Assembly (NCBI GenBank): GCA_030648295.1
Contig: JAUSID010000076.1
Span: 1 to 64,000 of the forward strand
Reading direction: 5' to 3'
DNA from: Opitutaceae bacterium
GTDB taxonomy: Bacteria; Verrucomicrobiota; Verrucomicrobiia; Opitutales; Opitutaceae
Length of the DNA: 64,000 nucleotides
Shown: piece after piece, positions 46,169 to 54,618 of the stretch
How positions within the stretch are numbered: position 1 is the stretch's first letter
Layout: the number at the start of each line of letters is the position of its first letter
Position numbers and translations under genes: made by a program
The notes under the pieces: generated by a model
The model's input: only the letters and a program-made list of their open reading frames with translations
Database searches by the model: none
Told to the model about the DNA's origin: nothing

Positions 46169-47605
46169 ATGAAATCGAAGCCTGCCGCGTTTGCATCACT
46201 CGCCCTGCTATTCGGGGCCTTCACGTCCTTCGGCGCGGTCGCAAAGCCGAACATCGTGGTCATTCTCGCGGACGACATGGGCTACGGCGATCCCGGTTGT
46301 TTCAATCCGAAGTCGAAGATCGCGACGCCCAACATCGACCGGCTGGCGCGCGACGGCATGCGGTTCACCGATGCCCATGCGCCGGGCGCGCTGTGCCACC
46401 CGTCGCGTTACGGACTGCTGACCGGCCAGTATCCATCTCGGACCGACACGAACGTCTGGCCGGGGCGCCCCGTGATCAAGGACGGCCAGATGACCATCGC
46501 GTCGTTGTTGCGCGGCCAGGGCTATCGCACCGCGATGGTCGGAAAATGGCATCTCGGGTTCCAGGAGGGCGGCTACGATAAACCACTGCCGGGGGGACCG
46601 ATCGATCGCGGGTTTCACAGTTTCTACGGTTTTCGAGCGTCGACGGATATTCCGCCGTATTTTTTCGTTCGCGGAAATCGCGCCGTGGCGCCGCCGACGA
46701 AACCGATCGCCGCGAACAACACGACTGGCTGGTCGCCGATTCAGGGCGCATTCTGGCGCGAGGGATTGATTGCGCCCGACCTCGAGTTGAAGGACGTGCT
46801 GCCGCGGCTGACTGACGAGGCGGTCGCGGTAATCCAGAATCACACGCGCGAAGCCGCAGGCGCGCCGCTCATGCTCTACTTCGCGCTCACCGGTCCGCAC
46901 ACGCCGTGGCTGCCGGCAGACGAGTTTGTCGGACGAAGCAAGGCGGGCATGTACGGGGATTTCGCGATGATGGTGGATGCGATGATCGGCCGCGTCTTGA
47001 AAACGCTCGATGACACGAAACTCAGCGCGAACACGCTTGTGATTTTCACCTCGGACAATGGCCCGGTGTGGTATCCGGAGGACGTCAAGCGACTCGGCCA
47101 TGACGCCACCGGCGGGCTTCGCGGGATGAAGGCGGATGCCTGGGAAGGCGGTCACCGAATGCCGTTCATCGTGCGCTGGCCGGGCAAGGTGAACGCCGGC
47201 ACGTCGAGCCGGCAGTTGGTGTGTTTCACGGACTTGATGGCGACGTTTGCCGATGTGGTGGACACTCCCCTGCCGAACGACGCCGGGCCGGACAGTTACA
47301 GCTTTCTTCCGGTATTACTCGGCCGGCCGGCTGGAAATCGCGCGATGCGAGATTCGTTGATCGTGAAGACCGGGCTGCCGATGATTCGCTCCGGCCCGTG
47401 GAAACTCATCGCCGGCCTTGGATCGGGCGGATTCTCGAAACCAGCGCGTGTCACGCCCGGCCCGGGTGAACCCGAAGGCCAGTTGTATAACCTCGATGAT
47501 GACATCGGCGAGACGAAGAATCTCTATGCCGACAAGCCCGAAATCGTTGCCCGGTTGAAACAGCAACTCGCCGCGCTGGAGCATGCCGGCCGGAGCCGCC
47601 CGTGA
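46169..47605 (+). CDS. Exported arylsulfatase-type sulfatase 2
   Basis: 478 residues from the ATG at 46169. Signal peptide MKSKPAAFASLALLFGAFTS. NIVVILADDMGYGDPGCFNP is the metal site, and LCHPSRYGLLTGQYPSR at about residue 65-80 contains C-x-P-S-R, the formylglycine motif. MVGKWHLGFQEGGYD and FTSDNGPVWYPEDV give the other active-site residues. Compared with sulfatase 1 it has the C-x-P-S-R rather than C-x-P-T-R form and is shorter. An exported sulfate ester hydrolase. It lies in opposite orientation to the heparinase gene. Confidence 0.93.
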   Translation: MKSKPAAFASLALLFGAFTSFGAVAKPNIVVILADDMGYGDPGCFNPKSKIATPNIDRLARDGMRFTDAHAPGALCHPSRYGLLTGQYPSRTDTNVWPGRPVIKDGQMTIASLLRGQGYRTAMVGKWHLGFQEGGYDKPLPGGPIDRGFHSFYGFRASTDIPPYFFVRGNRAVAPPTKPIAANNTTGWSPIQGAFWREGLIAPDLELKDVLPRLTDEAVAVIQNHTREAAGAPLMLYFALTGPHTPWLPADEFVGRSKAGMYGDFAMMVDAMIGRVLKTLDDTKLSANTLVIFTSDNGPVWYPEDVKRLGHDATGGLRGMKADAWEGGHRMPFIVRWPGKVNAGTSSRQLVCFTDLMATFADVVDTPLPNDAGPDSYSFLPVLLGRPAGNRAMRDSLIVKTGLPMIRSGPWKLIAGLGSGGFSKPARVTPGPGEPEGQLYNLDDDIGETKNLYADKPEIVARLKQQLAALEHAGRSRP

Positions 47606-47619
47606 GGCGCGGCCAGGGG

Positions 47620-47753
47620 TAGAGGTCAGAGGTCAGAGGTCAGGCGATGTTCCTTTACTTCGCGAGTTGCGGGGCTTCGCGTGGCACGGGCGTCTCGCCC
47701 GTGATGAAGCCTGCCGCGTCCCTCCCCAACATGGGCGGGACGCCCGTGCCACG
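47620..47753. repeat. Three-unit heptamer plus paired hairpin repeats
   Basis: AGAGGTCAGAGGTCAGAGGT (7-bp units) at about 47623-47643 is followed by GTGGCACGGGCGTCTCGCCC then GTG at 47681-47703 and its inverted partner GGGCGGGACGCCCGTGCCAC at 47733-47752. The arms differ from the CCTGGGAGCG type only in their outer ends. The unit sits 15 nt past the sulfatase stop. Confidence 0.8.
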
Positions 47754-47866
47754 TTCATCGCCAAATTGCAGATGCGCCCGAATGCATGGGATCGAGTTCG
47801 TCGGAGCGTAGTTTTTTCCGCCAAAGAGACATTGCCGCACGCGCCCGGCCCCGCCAAAGTCCCGTC

Positions 47867-48295
47867 GTGCAACCGCCACAAAAAATTCTGTTGATCGACG
47901 ACGATCCCCTGGTGGCTCAATTGATCGGCATGCTTGTCGGCAGCTTTCGCGGCGTCCCTTACGCCTTTGAACATTGTCCGGATTACGCTGGCGGACTGAA
48001 GCGGCTGCTCACCGGCGGCTACGCGCTGTGCCTGCTGGATTACCGGCTGGGCGACGGCGATGGCCTGCAGTTGTTGCGCGAAGCGAAGGCGCGCCAATGT
48101 GCCACGCCGATAATCCTGCTCACCGGCGACGAGCGCGAAGAAATTGATCTGGCGGCGATGGAAAGCGGGGCGGCGGACTTCATGACGAAGCACGATTTCA
48201 AACCCGACACCTTTGAGCGCGCTGTAGAATACGCGATCAAGACGGCCGACGAACGAAATCAACTGCTCGCCAAGGCGAAGAAACCGGCGGGCTGA
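47867..48295 (+). CDS. Single-domain response regulator (receiver only)
   Basis: 142 residues from a GTG at 47867 (VQPPQKILLIDDDPLVAQLI); an ATG at 47786 would add 27 unconserved residues. Acidic triad DDD at 11-13, phosphoacceptor Asp in CLLDYRLGDGDGLQLL, Thr in IILLTGDER and Lys in DFMTKHDFKP. The rest is a helical tail (VEYAIKTADERNQLLAKAKK). No output domain. It follows the hairpin repeat after the sulfatase and is co-directional with the EamA gene. Confidence 0.85.
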   Translation: MQPPQKILLIDDDPLVAQLIGMLVGSFRGVPYAFEHCPDYAGGLKRLLTGGYALCLLDYRLGDGDGLQLLREAKARQCATPIILLTGDEREEIDLAAMESGAADFMTKHDFKPDTFERAVEYAIKTADERNQLLAKAKKPAG

Positions 48296-48555
48296 GGGTT
48301 TTTTTAGCGTGATAAAGCCGCTGATGATTGGCGCGGCGATTGCACTCGTCGGCACAGATGAATCTCACGCGCCGGCAACTTTGACGTGCAACACCTGACT
48401 TCCGACGTCTGATGTCGTGCCCCGACGACTGATGTGTGGCGGCTGCCCATTCGCGACGGCGCGGTGCGGCCTTCAGGGGCAAACGCCGGGCGTGGGCCCA
48501 TCCCCGCTCCGCGCTTGCGCGGCCGACCGGCGGTCGGGCAGGCTGTCCGGTTTTG

Positions 48556-49452
48556 ATGCATTGGGTAACCGCGAGCCTTGTTTCCGCCTTCTTCCTCGGC
48601 TGCTACGATCTGTGCACCAAGCACGCCGTCCGCGGCAATGCGGTGCTCCCGGTGCTGTTCCTCGCCAATGTGTGCAGCGCGTCAGGGTGGACACTCCTCA
48701 TTGTTTTCGACGCCTTGTCGCCGGGCGTGCTGCCATCCAGCTTCACCGTCCCGCCGCTCACGTTGACGCAGCACACGCAGTTGCTGCTCAAGTCGGCTAT
48801 CGTGGCGTCCTCGTGGGTGTGTTCGTATTTCGCGGTCAAACACCTGCCGGTTTCGATTGCATCGCCGATTCGCGCGACGGGTCCGGTATGGACGCTTACG
48901 GGCGCGTTGTTGGTACTGGCCGAACGGCCAAGCTGGCTCGAGTTGGTCGGAATCGGAACGACGCTCGGTTCGTTCGTGGCTCTTTCGCTCGCGGGTCGCG
49001 AGGAAGGCATTCATTTTCACCGCAACAAATGGATCGGCTGGCTGCTAATCGGGACGCTGATCGGCGCCATCAGCGGGCTCTACGATCGCTTCCTCCTCGG
49101 CTACTCCGGATTCACGGCGTCGAGTGTGCAGGCGTGGTTCTCGATCTATCTGGCGGCGCTTTTTCTCCCGCTGGCGATCGGGTGGAAGCTGCGCTGGTGG
49201 TCGCGGCATGAATTCGAGTGGCGCTGGAGCATTCCACTTGTTTCCGGCGTACTGCTGGTGGCGGATTTCATCTACTTCACGGCGCTGCGTGATCCTGATG
49301 CGATGGTGGCGCTGGTGGCGAGTTTCCGGCGCGGCAGCATCCTGGTCGCTTTCGCCGGCGGGATGCTGTTCTTTGGTGAAGTCAACGCCCGGAAAAAACT
49401 TCCCGCCATTCTCGGGGTGCTTGCGGGCATCATTCTGACGATTCTCGGCTGA
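48556..49452 (+). CDS. EamA/DMT-family permease
   Basis: 298 residues from the ATG at 48556 (MHWVTASLVSAFFLGCYDLC). About ten hydrophobic helices in two halves are visible, for example AIVASSWVCSYFAVKHLPVS, GWLLIGTLIGAISGLYDRFL and LVASFRRGSILVAFAGGMLF. This is the layout of drug/metabolite exporters of the inner membrane. RRGS and FFGEVNARKKLPAILGVLAG near the C-terminus are family-like. Substrate unknown. Longer open frames upstream are unconserved. Confidence 0.85.
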   Translation: MHWVTASLVSAFFLGCYDLCTKHAVRGNAVLPVLFLANVCSASGWTLLIVFDALSPGVLPSSFTVPPLTLTQHTQLLLKSAIVASSWVCSYFAVKHLPVSIASPIRATGPVWTLTGALLVLAERPSWLELVGIGTTLGSFVALSLAGREEGIHFHRNKWIGWLLIGTLIGAISGLYDRFLLGYSGFTASSVQAWFSIYLAALFLPLAIGWKLRWWSRHEFEWRWSIPLVSGVLLVADFIYFTALRDPDAMVALVASFRRGSILVAFAGGMLFFGEVNARKKLPAILGVLAGIILTILG

Positions 49453-49516
49453 GCGCGATCCGCGGCGGCGAAAATCGTGCGAGGTGCGATGGCTTCGCGT
49501 TCGACCCCGTTCGCGG

Positions 49517-49900
49517 TCAGGCGAGACTCTCGGCTTCCCGCGGCTCCATCACCTGGGTCTCATCCGCCGTATCCGCTCGCCGCACCCGCCGAAACGCGTG
49601 AATCAGCTCCACACTGCGCGTGATGGCAGTCTTGGTGCCGATCATGAAGCCGACCGCGATGACACCGTGCTCAGTGAAAGCGTAATGCGGGCAGCGACCG
49701 TGATGCGGGTGGTCGAGTTCCGCGCCATCGACGTAAAATCCGAGTTCGCCGGCCAGGGGTTCGTGTCGATGCACGCGCTCGAGCAGCGCCTGGGTTGTCA
49801 GTCCGAAAAAAAACGCGACGTCGGAATCGAGCAGGACCCACCAGCCGCGGCAGAGTCGGAAACGATTTTCCATGGAAGCGACGGAAATAATTTTGTTCAT
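49517..49900 (-). CDS. ORF6N-domain protein, putative DNA-binding
   Basis: 127 residues from the ATG at 49900 (MNKIISVASMENRFRLCRGW); an ATG at 49999 would add 33 residues that overlap a palindrome. The core VLLDSDVAFFFGLTTQALLE and then AFTEHGVIAVGFMIGTKTAI resembles the ORF6N/KilA-N-type domain of phage and chromosomal proteins (LDSDLA-x-x-Y-G-V-x-T-x-x-L and FTEHGV). The protein probably binds DNA. The 16-bp palindrome at 49960-49975 lies 60 nt upstream of the chosen start, a position suited to autoregulation. Note that a second copy is upstream of the Rhs gene. Confidence 0.7.
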   Translation of the reverse strand: MNKIISVASMENRFRLCRGWWVLLDSDVAFFFGLTTQALLERVHRHEPLAGELGFYVDGAELDHPHHGRCPHYAFTEHGVIAVGFMIGTKTAITRSVELIHAFRRVRRADTADETQVMEPREAESLA

Positions 49901-49959
49901 GCGCAGGAGAAGCTGCCGCACACGCTTGCCAGCGTTTTTTGCGATACCAGCATCGCGAC

Positions 49960-49975
49960 TACTCAATTCAGAGTA
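49960..49975. promoter_or_regulatory. Palindrome upstream of the ORF6N gene, operator-like
   Basis: TACTCAATTCAGAGTA: outer arms TACTC/GAGTA are perfect, the inner four bases less so. It shares TACTCA and GAGTA with 18491-18506 upstream of the Rhs gene. It lies upstream of the preferred start of the ORF6N gene and inside its longer open frame. Confidence 0.5.
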
Positions 49976-50275
49976 TGCGGCTGCCGGGCGCTTTTTCATC
50001 GTCCCTCATCCAAGATCACCTCTTCACGCGAAGCCTCGCGGCGACCCTGACCTCGCTTCGCGGCGCGTCGGTCGCGGCAAGACCTTAACTTCGGCGGGAC
50101 GTGGCGGAGGCGCCGTTCAACAGGCGACGGCACCGGCCGGATCGACAATGTTGCGCAACAATCGCTCGCAAAGACGCGGCTGTTCCCCTCGCCGCGCACG
50201 TCCGGGCACAGCCGAAAGCATCGCAACCGGCCAGGATCCTTCGGCGAAGGCGGTTTCGCGGTGCAAGCCGAGACA

Positions 50276-51844
50276 CTACCGCCGCGATTCCGCCTTTGTC
50301 GGCGGCATCCGGTCGACAAATTTTGCGTCCGTGCGGCGCAGTTCGGCGATCGCTTTTGCGCGCAACTCCCGCAGTCGCGTCGCGTGTTCCGGCCGCACCG
50401 CCAGGTTCTTCAGTTCCTCGGGATCGGCTTGGAGATCGTATAACTCCTCGGTTTCACCCGCGACCAGGTTGCGGATGTATTTGTAGCGGCCGTCACGCAG
50501 CAGCGCATACCAGGGAACGCCACTCGACGACGTGAGACTTTCGTCCGTTGGAATCACATCGGTTTCGGACCCGTAATTGCGCGATGTGTGCGTCATCAGC
50601 ATCGTGGAGTTCCACTCCGCGGTCTCCGGCTGCGCGAGGAGCGGGCGAATGTCACGGCCGTGAGTTTTCCACGGCACCGTGACCGACGCGGTGCGACAGA
50701 AGAAATCGACCAAGTCGGGAGCGTTGATGGGCTGCTTGCAGACCCGGCCCTCGGGGATCTTGCCCGCCCACGAAATGATCAGGGGCGACGAAACGGTCGC
50801 GTCGTAGGGCGCAACCTTTTGATTGAATCCGTGCTCCCCCAGGCCGTAGCCCTGGTCCGCCGCATAAACGACAAGCGTGTTTTCCCGTTGCCCCGAGGCG
50901 TCGAGTGCCGCCAGCACACGGCCGACACCTTCGTCCACGGCTGCCATGCACTCGTTCACCTGCTGAATCCAGTCGTCGTATGACTTGCCGGGTACGAGCG
51001 TGTCGAAATTGCCGGCACGCCGGTTCTTCTTCGCCATCGCGGGACGTCCGTTCGACGCCATCATCCATGCCTTGGTGTTTTCGAGGTACGCAGGTTTGTC
51101 GGGCCACGGTCCAACAATGTCAGCGGGCACCGGCGCCTGCTTGCCGGCGAGCGAACCGCGGTGGCGATCGGCCGGAGTCGTGGGGCCGTGAATCGCGCCG
51201 TAACAGAGCCACAGATACCACGGTTTGGCCGCCTCCCGATGCGCGCCTTTGATATAGTCGATGGCCCAGCCGGTATAATTGTCGGTCGAGTAGCCCTTCG
51301 TGAGCCGATCCTGGCCGTTGAACGTCAGGATTTGATCGACATAATAATTGCCCGCGTTCTCCGGATGAGCGGGACGATTCCAGACGATCTGGTAATCCCA
51401 ATCGCGGCCGAAGCCCGTGTCGGTGCCGGTGTGCCATTTGCCAATCTGCGCCGTGTGATAGCCCTGGCGCCGGAACTGCGCCGGTACGAACGGGGTCTGC
51501 GCCGGATCGTATCGGCTTCCCGGGTACTCGCCCGCCATGGTCATGCTCATCACCGCATGCTGCAGCCGGCCGGTGAGCAGTGACGCGCGGGACGGCATGC
51601 ACCAGGCTCCGAGATAGGTGCGCTCGAACCGGACGCCGCGGGAGGCAAGCCGATCTATGTTTGGAGTCTTCGCCCACGTGGGCGCGGCACCGTAACAGCC
51701 CAGGGTTTTGTACGATTGGTCGTCCGCGAAAATGAACAGGATGTTCGGCCGTTTGCCGCTGTCGGCTGCGGCGGCAAACCCGCTGGCAACCATGCCGGCC
51801 AACGTGCCAAAGATCGGAAGCAGCAAACGAGATGAGACATGCAT
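50276..51844 (-). CDS. Exported sulfatase 3
   Basis: 522 residues from the ATG at 51844. Signal peptide MHVSSRLLLPIFGTLAGMVA. NILFIFADDQSYKTLGCYGA gives the metal site, WCMPSRASLLTGRLQ contains C-x-P-S-R, and KWHTGTDTGFGRDWDYQIVW and AADQGYGLGEHGFNQK add active-site residues. The FADDQ rather than ADDMGY start separates it from the other two sulfatases in this window, so it is probably a different subfamily. Exported sulfate ester hydrolase. Its 5' side faces the EF-hand gene. Confidence 0.92.
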   Translation of the reverse strand: MHVSSRLLLPIFGTLAGMVASGFAAAADSGKRPNILFIFADDQSYKTLGCYGAAPTWAKTPNIDRLASRGVRFERTYLGAWCMPSRASLLTGRLQHAVMSMTMAGEYPGSRYDPAQTPFVPAQFRRQGYHTAQIGKWHTGTDTGFGRDWDYQIVWNRPAHPENAGNYYVDQILTFNGQDRLTKGYSTDNYTGWAIDYIKGAHREAAKPWYLWLCYGAIHGPTTPADRHRGSLAGKQAPVPADIVGPWPDKPAYLENTKAWMMASNGRPAMAKKNRRAGNFDTLVPGKSYDDWIQQVNECMAAVDEGVGRVLAALDASGQRENTLVVYAADQGYGLGEHGFNQKVAPYDATVSSPLIISWAGKIPEGRVCKQPINAPDLVDFFCRTASVTVPWKTHGRDIRPLLAQPETAEWNSTMLMTHTSRNYGSETDVIPTDESLTSSSGVPWYALLRDGRYKYIRNLVAGETEELYDLQADPEELKNLAVRPEHATRLRELRAKAIAELRRTDAKFVDRMPPTKAESRR

Positions 51845-52175
51845 GAGGGTTGGGTATAACGTTCTGTGAGCGGCGGGGCCGAAGCCTCGGGATTGCAGGC
51901 CGTTGGGGAAATGGCCGCCGTATGATCGTCAGCGATATTAAAGAAAAAAATACCGCGCCGGCCAGAATCAAATAGGGCCAGGGCCCAGGACGGTCGTCAT
52001 GCGTTTTCCGCGTGGGAATTGGCCAGGCCCCGGGTAAACAAACGTCATCCGGCCATCGAATAAAGCTCGTATTCAGCCTTTAATCGCCCGTATCAACCCA
52101 GTGGATGAAGATGTTGTAAAACTTGGATTGAAATTCTCCGCACAACACCGTCTAATCCACTGCCACAATAAACCT
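51845..52175. other. Intergenic region between sulfatase 3 and the EF-hand gene
   Basis: 331 bp between divergent genes, with some AT-rich stretches (for example ATTAAAGAAAAAAAT near 51935-51950). Nothing clearly recognisable; promoters for both neighbours probably lie here. Confidence 0.4.
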
Positions 52176-52463
52176 ATGCAAAAACGATTCATAATCGCGG
52201 CTATCGCCGCATTGCTCAGTATCCCGCTCGCGGTCACCGCTGCGGAAAAGAAGAAGGGCGGCGGATTCACCGCTGCGGATAAGAACAGCGACGGCAAACT
52301 CGACTCGAAAGAGTACGTCGCTTACGTCAAAGCGTCGAAAAGCGGCGCCGACAAGAAGGACGAAGAAATCATGGCGCGGTTCAAGGAACTCGACAAGGAC
52401 GGCGACAAGTCCCTCAGCCAGGAAGAGTTCTCGGCGGGCATGAAGAAGAAGAAGAAGGGCTGA
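52176..52463 (+). CDS. Small exported EF-hand protein
   Basis: 95 residues from the ATG at 52176. Signal peptide MQKRFIIAAIAALLSIPLAV, cut before AEKKK. Two EF-hand calcium loops are present: DKNSDGKLDSKEY and DKDGDKSLSQEEF. The C-terminus is lysine-rich (GMKKKKKG). It probably binds calcium in the periplasm. A terminator hairpin follows at 52489. Divergent from sulfatase 3, convergent with sigZ. Confidence 0.9.
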   Translation: MQKRFIIAAIAALLSIPLAVTAAEKKKGGGFTAADKNSDGKLDSKEYVAYVKASKSGADKKDEEIMARFKELDKDGDKSLSQEEFSAGMKKKKKG

Positions 52464-52488
52464 GCGCTCATTCACTTTTTTCAGCTTC

Positions 52489-52518
52489 AACGGCGGCCAT
52501 GACTGGACGCCGTTTTTT
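52489..52518 (+). terminator. Rho-independent terminator after the EF-hand gene
   Basis: AACGGCG (52489-52495) pairs with CGCCGTT (52508-52514) around a 12-nt loop and is followed by a T run (CGTTTTTTAT). Confidence 0.8.
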
Positions 52519-52673
52519 ATTGGCCGCACGGACATGGATGGAGGTCCCGCCGCCGCGCGGGCCGGTCGCATGCCGAAGAACATTCCATTCGGAAAAGTCG
52601 CAACGGGTGTTGACCCGGAAGCGCGACGGAGGTCGTCCCTCCATCGCAGGTCTGGTTATTTGTGACGCTCGGT

Positions 52674-53225
52674 TTAGTCGCAACAATGCGTCTCGCGACG
52701 CTGCCAGTCGATCACCCTGCCATGCTGGTCGAATTCAAAATGGCAGCAGTCCTGGAGTTTCTGTTTGAGCATGACGCGGCCGCGGCGCACGCGCGACTTC
52801 ACGGCGGTGAGGGTCAGCCCCGTGCGCAGCGCGATCTTGGGCATCGGCAGCCCCTCCAGGTCGGAAAGCTGGAGCGCGACGCGATAGATTTCCGGCAGTT
52901 CCTGCATGAAGCAGACCGTCGACTTCATCACGGCGTCACGGATCGTGGCGATTTCATCCTTCGATTCGCTCTTCAAGTCCTCGGGGATCTCGACGCTCGG
53001 CCGGCGTTTGCGGTAATAATCGATCAGCGTGCGGCGCGCGATCCGGTACAGCCAGGCCTCGAGCCGATCCTCCGCACGTAACGCCGCGCGCGAACGGTAC
53101 ACCTTGAGCAAGGTCTCCTGGGTGAGATCGTCGGCGGTTGAATCGTCCGGCACGCGACGTCGAATAAACGCGCGCAGTTTGGCGAAGAACTCCCCGAGTT
53201 CCTGATCAAACTGCGCCGTGCTCAT
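52674..53225 (-). CDS. sigZ: RNA polymerase sigma factor, SigZ-type ECF
   Basis: 183 residues from the ATG at 53225. Region 2 is seen in DDLTQETLLKVYRSRAALRA and RLEAWLYRIARRTLIDYYRK, region 4 in ELPEIYRVALQLSDLEGLPM and LTLTAVKSRVRRGRVMLKQK. The tail CCHFEFDQHGRVIDWQRR ends with CCD; this Cys-rich end with the HFEFD motif is typical of the SigZ group. It overlaps the arsN2 stop as ATGA and is therefore the third gene of the arsM-arsN2-sigZ unit. The cysteines may sense thiol-reactive arsenic or redox state; that role is inference. Confidence 0.85.
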   Translation of the reverse strand: MSTAQFDQELGEFFAKLRAFIRRRVPDDSTADDLTQETLLKVYRSRAALRAEDRLEAWLYRIARRTLIDYYRKRRPSVEIPEDLKSESKDEIATIRDAVMKSTVCFMQELPEIYRVALQLSDLEGLPMPKIALRTGLTLTAVKSRVRRGRVMLKQKLQDCCHFEFDQHGRVIDWQRRETHCCD

Positions 53226-53689
53226 GCGGCGATGTCAGCGATCCGTGCCGTCATGCAGGTTGCGGAGACGGGGCACAGTCCGTTGAACTGCGTCGAGCCC
53301 GCAATGCCAGGCGGCACCTCGCCGCGGTTCGTGCGAACGAATCCCAACCGCTCAAAGAATGATGCTGCCGTGGTGGTCAGCAGGTAGAGCCGGACGGCGC
53401 CGCGTGTCCTCGCGAGCTCAACGATGGCACGGAGCAGCGCGCGGCCCGCGCCACCCCCGCGCTGCGTCGGAGCGACCACAAGCGAACGCAACAAGGCATC
53501 CGGTCCGTAGAATTCGAGACCAACCGCTCCCATCGGGGCACCATTGCCGTGCCAGACCAAAAAATTACCGAGGTGCGCCTCGATGTCGCCGTTCGGCAGA
53601 TCCGCGGCGCCGAGCAATGCCGCGATGGCCGCGGCGGCGCCGTCACGGGCGGGCTCGATTTTTTCGGCGAGGATGGACGTCGAGTTCAA
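53222..53689 (-). CDS. arsN2: ArsN2-type GNAT acetyltransferase (arsenic resistance)
   Basis: 155 residues from a TTG at 53689 (reads MNSTSILAEKIEPARDGAAA), placed 8 nt after the arsM stop. The GNAT acetyl-CoA site is VVAPTQRGGGAGRALLRAIV, and LTTTAASFFERLGFVRTNRG is the C-terminal motif. The end FNGLCPVSATCM with its cysteines is the ArsN2 hallmark. Family members have been linked to arsenical detoxification; the exact substrate is not settled from sequence. It overlaps sigZ by four bases. Confidence 0.75.
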   Translation of the reverse strand: MNSTSILAEKIEPARDGAAAAIAALLGAADLPNGDIEAHLGNFLVWHGNGAPMGAVGLEFYGPDALLRSLVVAPTQRGGGAGRALLRAIVELARTRGAVRLYLLTTTAASFFERLGFVRTNRGEVPPGIAGSTQFNGLCPVSATCMTARIADIAA

Positions 53690-53697
53690 GGGCGTGA

Positions 53698-54486
53698 TCA
53701 GGGCTTAATGGCGGTGATGAACGCGCTCACGACAAAACTGCCGGCATTTTCATCGTCCGTCCACTGGTTGATCAATACGCGGGTTTCCTCGCGGGTGGTG
53801 ATCTCGATCCGACTGAACCCGGCGTCGTCGAGCATGTGCTTCATCTCATCGACCAGCGCCGCGCCGCCGATGCAGGCGCCCACGGCGTTCAACCGGTTGC
53901 GCACCGCGTCCGGCAGCGGTTTTGTCGCGACGACATCGGCGATCGCGAGCCGTCCCCCGGATTTGAGCACCCGGAATGTTTCGCCAAAAACGCGCCGCTT
54001 TTCCGGTGAAAGATTGATGACGCAGTTCGAAATCACGAGGTCAACGGTGTTATCCCGGACGGGCAGGGCCTCGATTTCGCCGAGTCGGAACTCGACATTG
54101 CCATAACCGCCCTTCCGCGCGTTGTCGCGGGCCTTGGCGATCATCGCCGGCGTCATGTCGACACCGATCACCTGGCCGGTGCCCTGGAGTTGTCGCGCCG
54201 CGAGAAAGCAGTCGAAGCCCGCGCCGGATCCCAGGTCGAGGATGGTCTCACCGGGGCGGATTGACGCGATGGCCGTGGGGTTTCCGCATCCGAGCCCAAG
54301 ATTCGATCCTTCCGGCACGGAAGCGACTTCGCCGGCCGAGTAGCCGAATTGCTGGTCATAGGTCTTTTCGCCGCCACAACACGACGAACTCGTCTGGTTG
54401 CAACAACTGCTGCTGTTGGCGGCGATATCGCCATAACGCTCGAGGACGTGCTGACGGACAGTTTCAGGATCGAGTATATCTTTCAT
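53698..54486 (-). CDS. arsM: Arsenite methyltransferase
   Basis: 262 residues from the ATG at 54486 (MKDILDPETVRQHVLERYGD). It transfers methyl groups from S-adenosylmethionine to arsenite. Cysteines SSCCNQTSSSCCGG near 25-38 and NCVINLSPEKRRVF near 145 fit the conserved arsenic-binding cysteine set, although the first cluster also looks like the extra-Cys version of the family. The SAM pocket is ILDLGSGAGFDCFLAARQL. The C-terminal part, ALVDEMKHMLDDAGFSRIEI, is standard. First gene of the arsM-arsN2-sigZ unit, divergent from the PQQ gene 132 bp away. No ArsR site was identified. Confidence 0.92.
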   Translation of the reverse strand: MKDILDPETVRQHVLERYGDIAANSSSCCNQTSSSCCGGEKTYDQQFGYSAGEVASVPEGSNLGLGCGNPTAIASIRPGETILDLGSGAGFDCFLAARQLQGTGQVIGVDMTPAMIAKARDNARKGGYGNVEFRLGEIEALPVRDNTVDLVISNCVINLSPEKRRVFGETFRVLKSGGRLAIADVVATKPLPDAVRNRLNAVGACIGGAALVDEMKHMLDDAGFSRIEITTREETRVLINQWTDDENAGSFVVSAFITAIKP

Positions 54487-54618
54487 CTTAACCCTGCTGA
54501 CGGGGAAAGGTGAAAAGGGACGCAGGATTTCGATTGCCGGGGGCACGTCAGCGCGAGGAACGTCTCCCCGCGTGAGGACGGAGTCCAAATCCGACCGCGC
54601 CCCTGCCCCATCCGGTTC

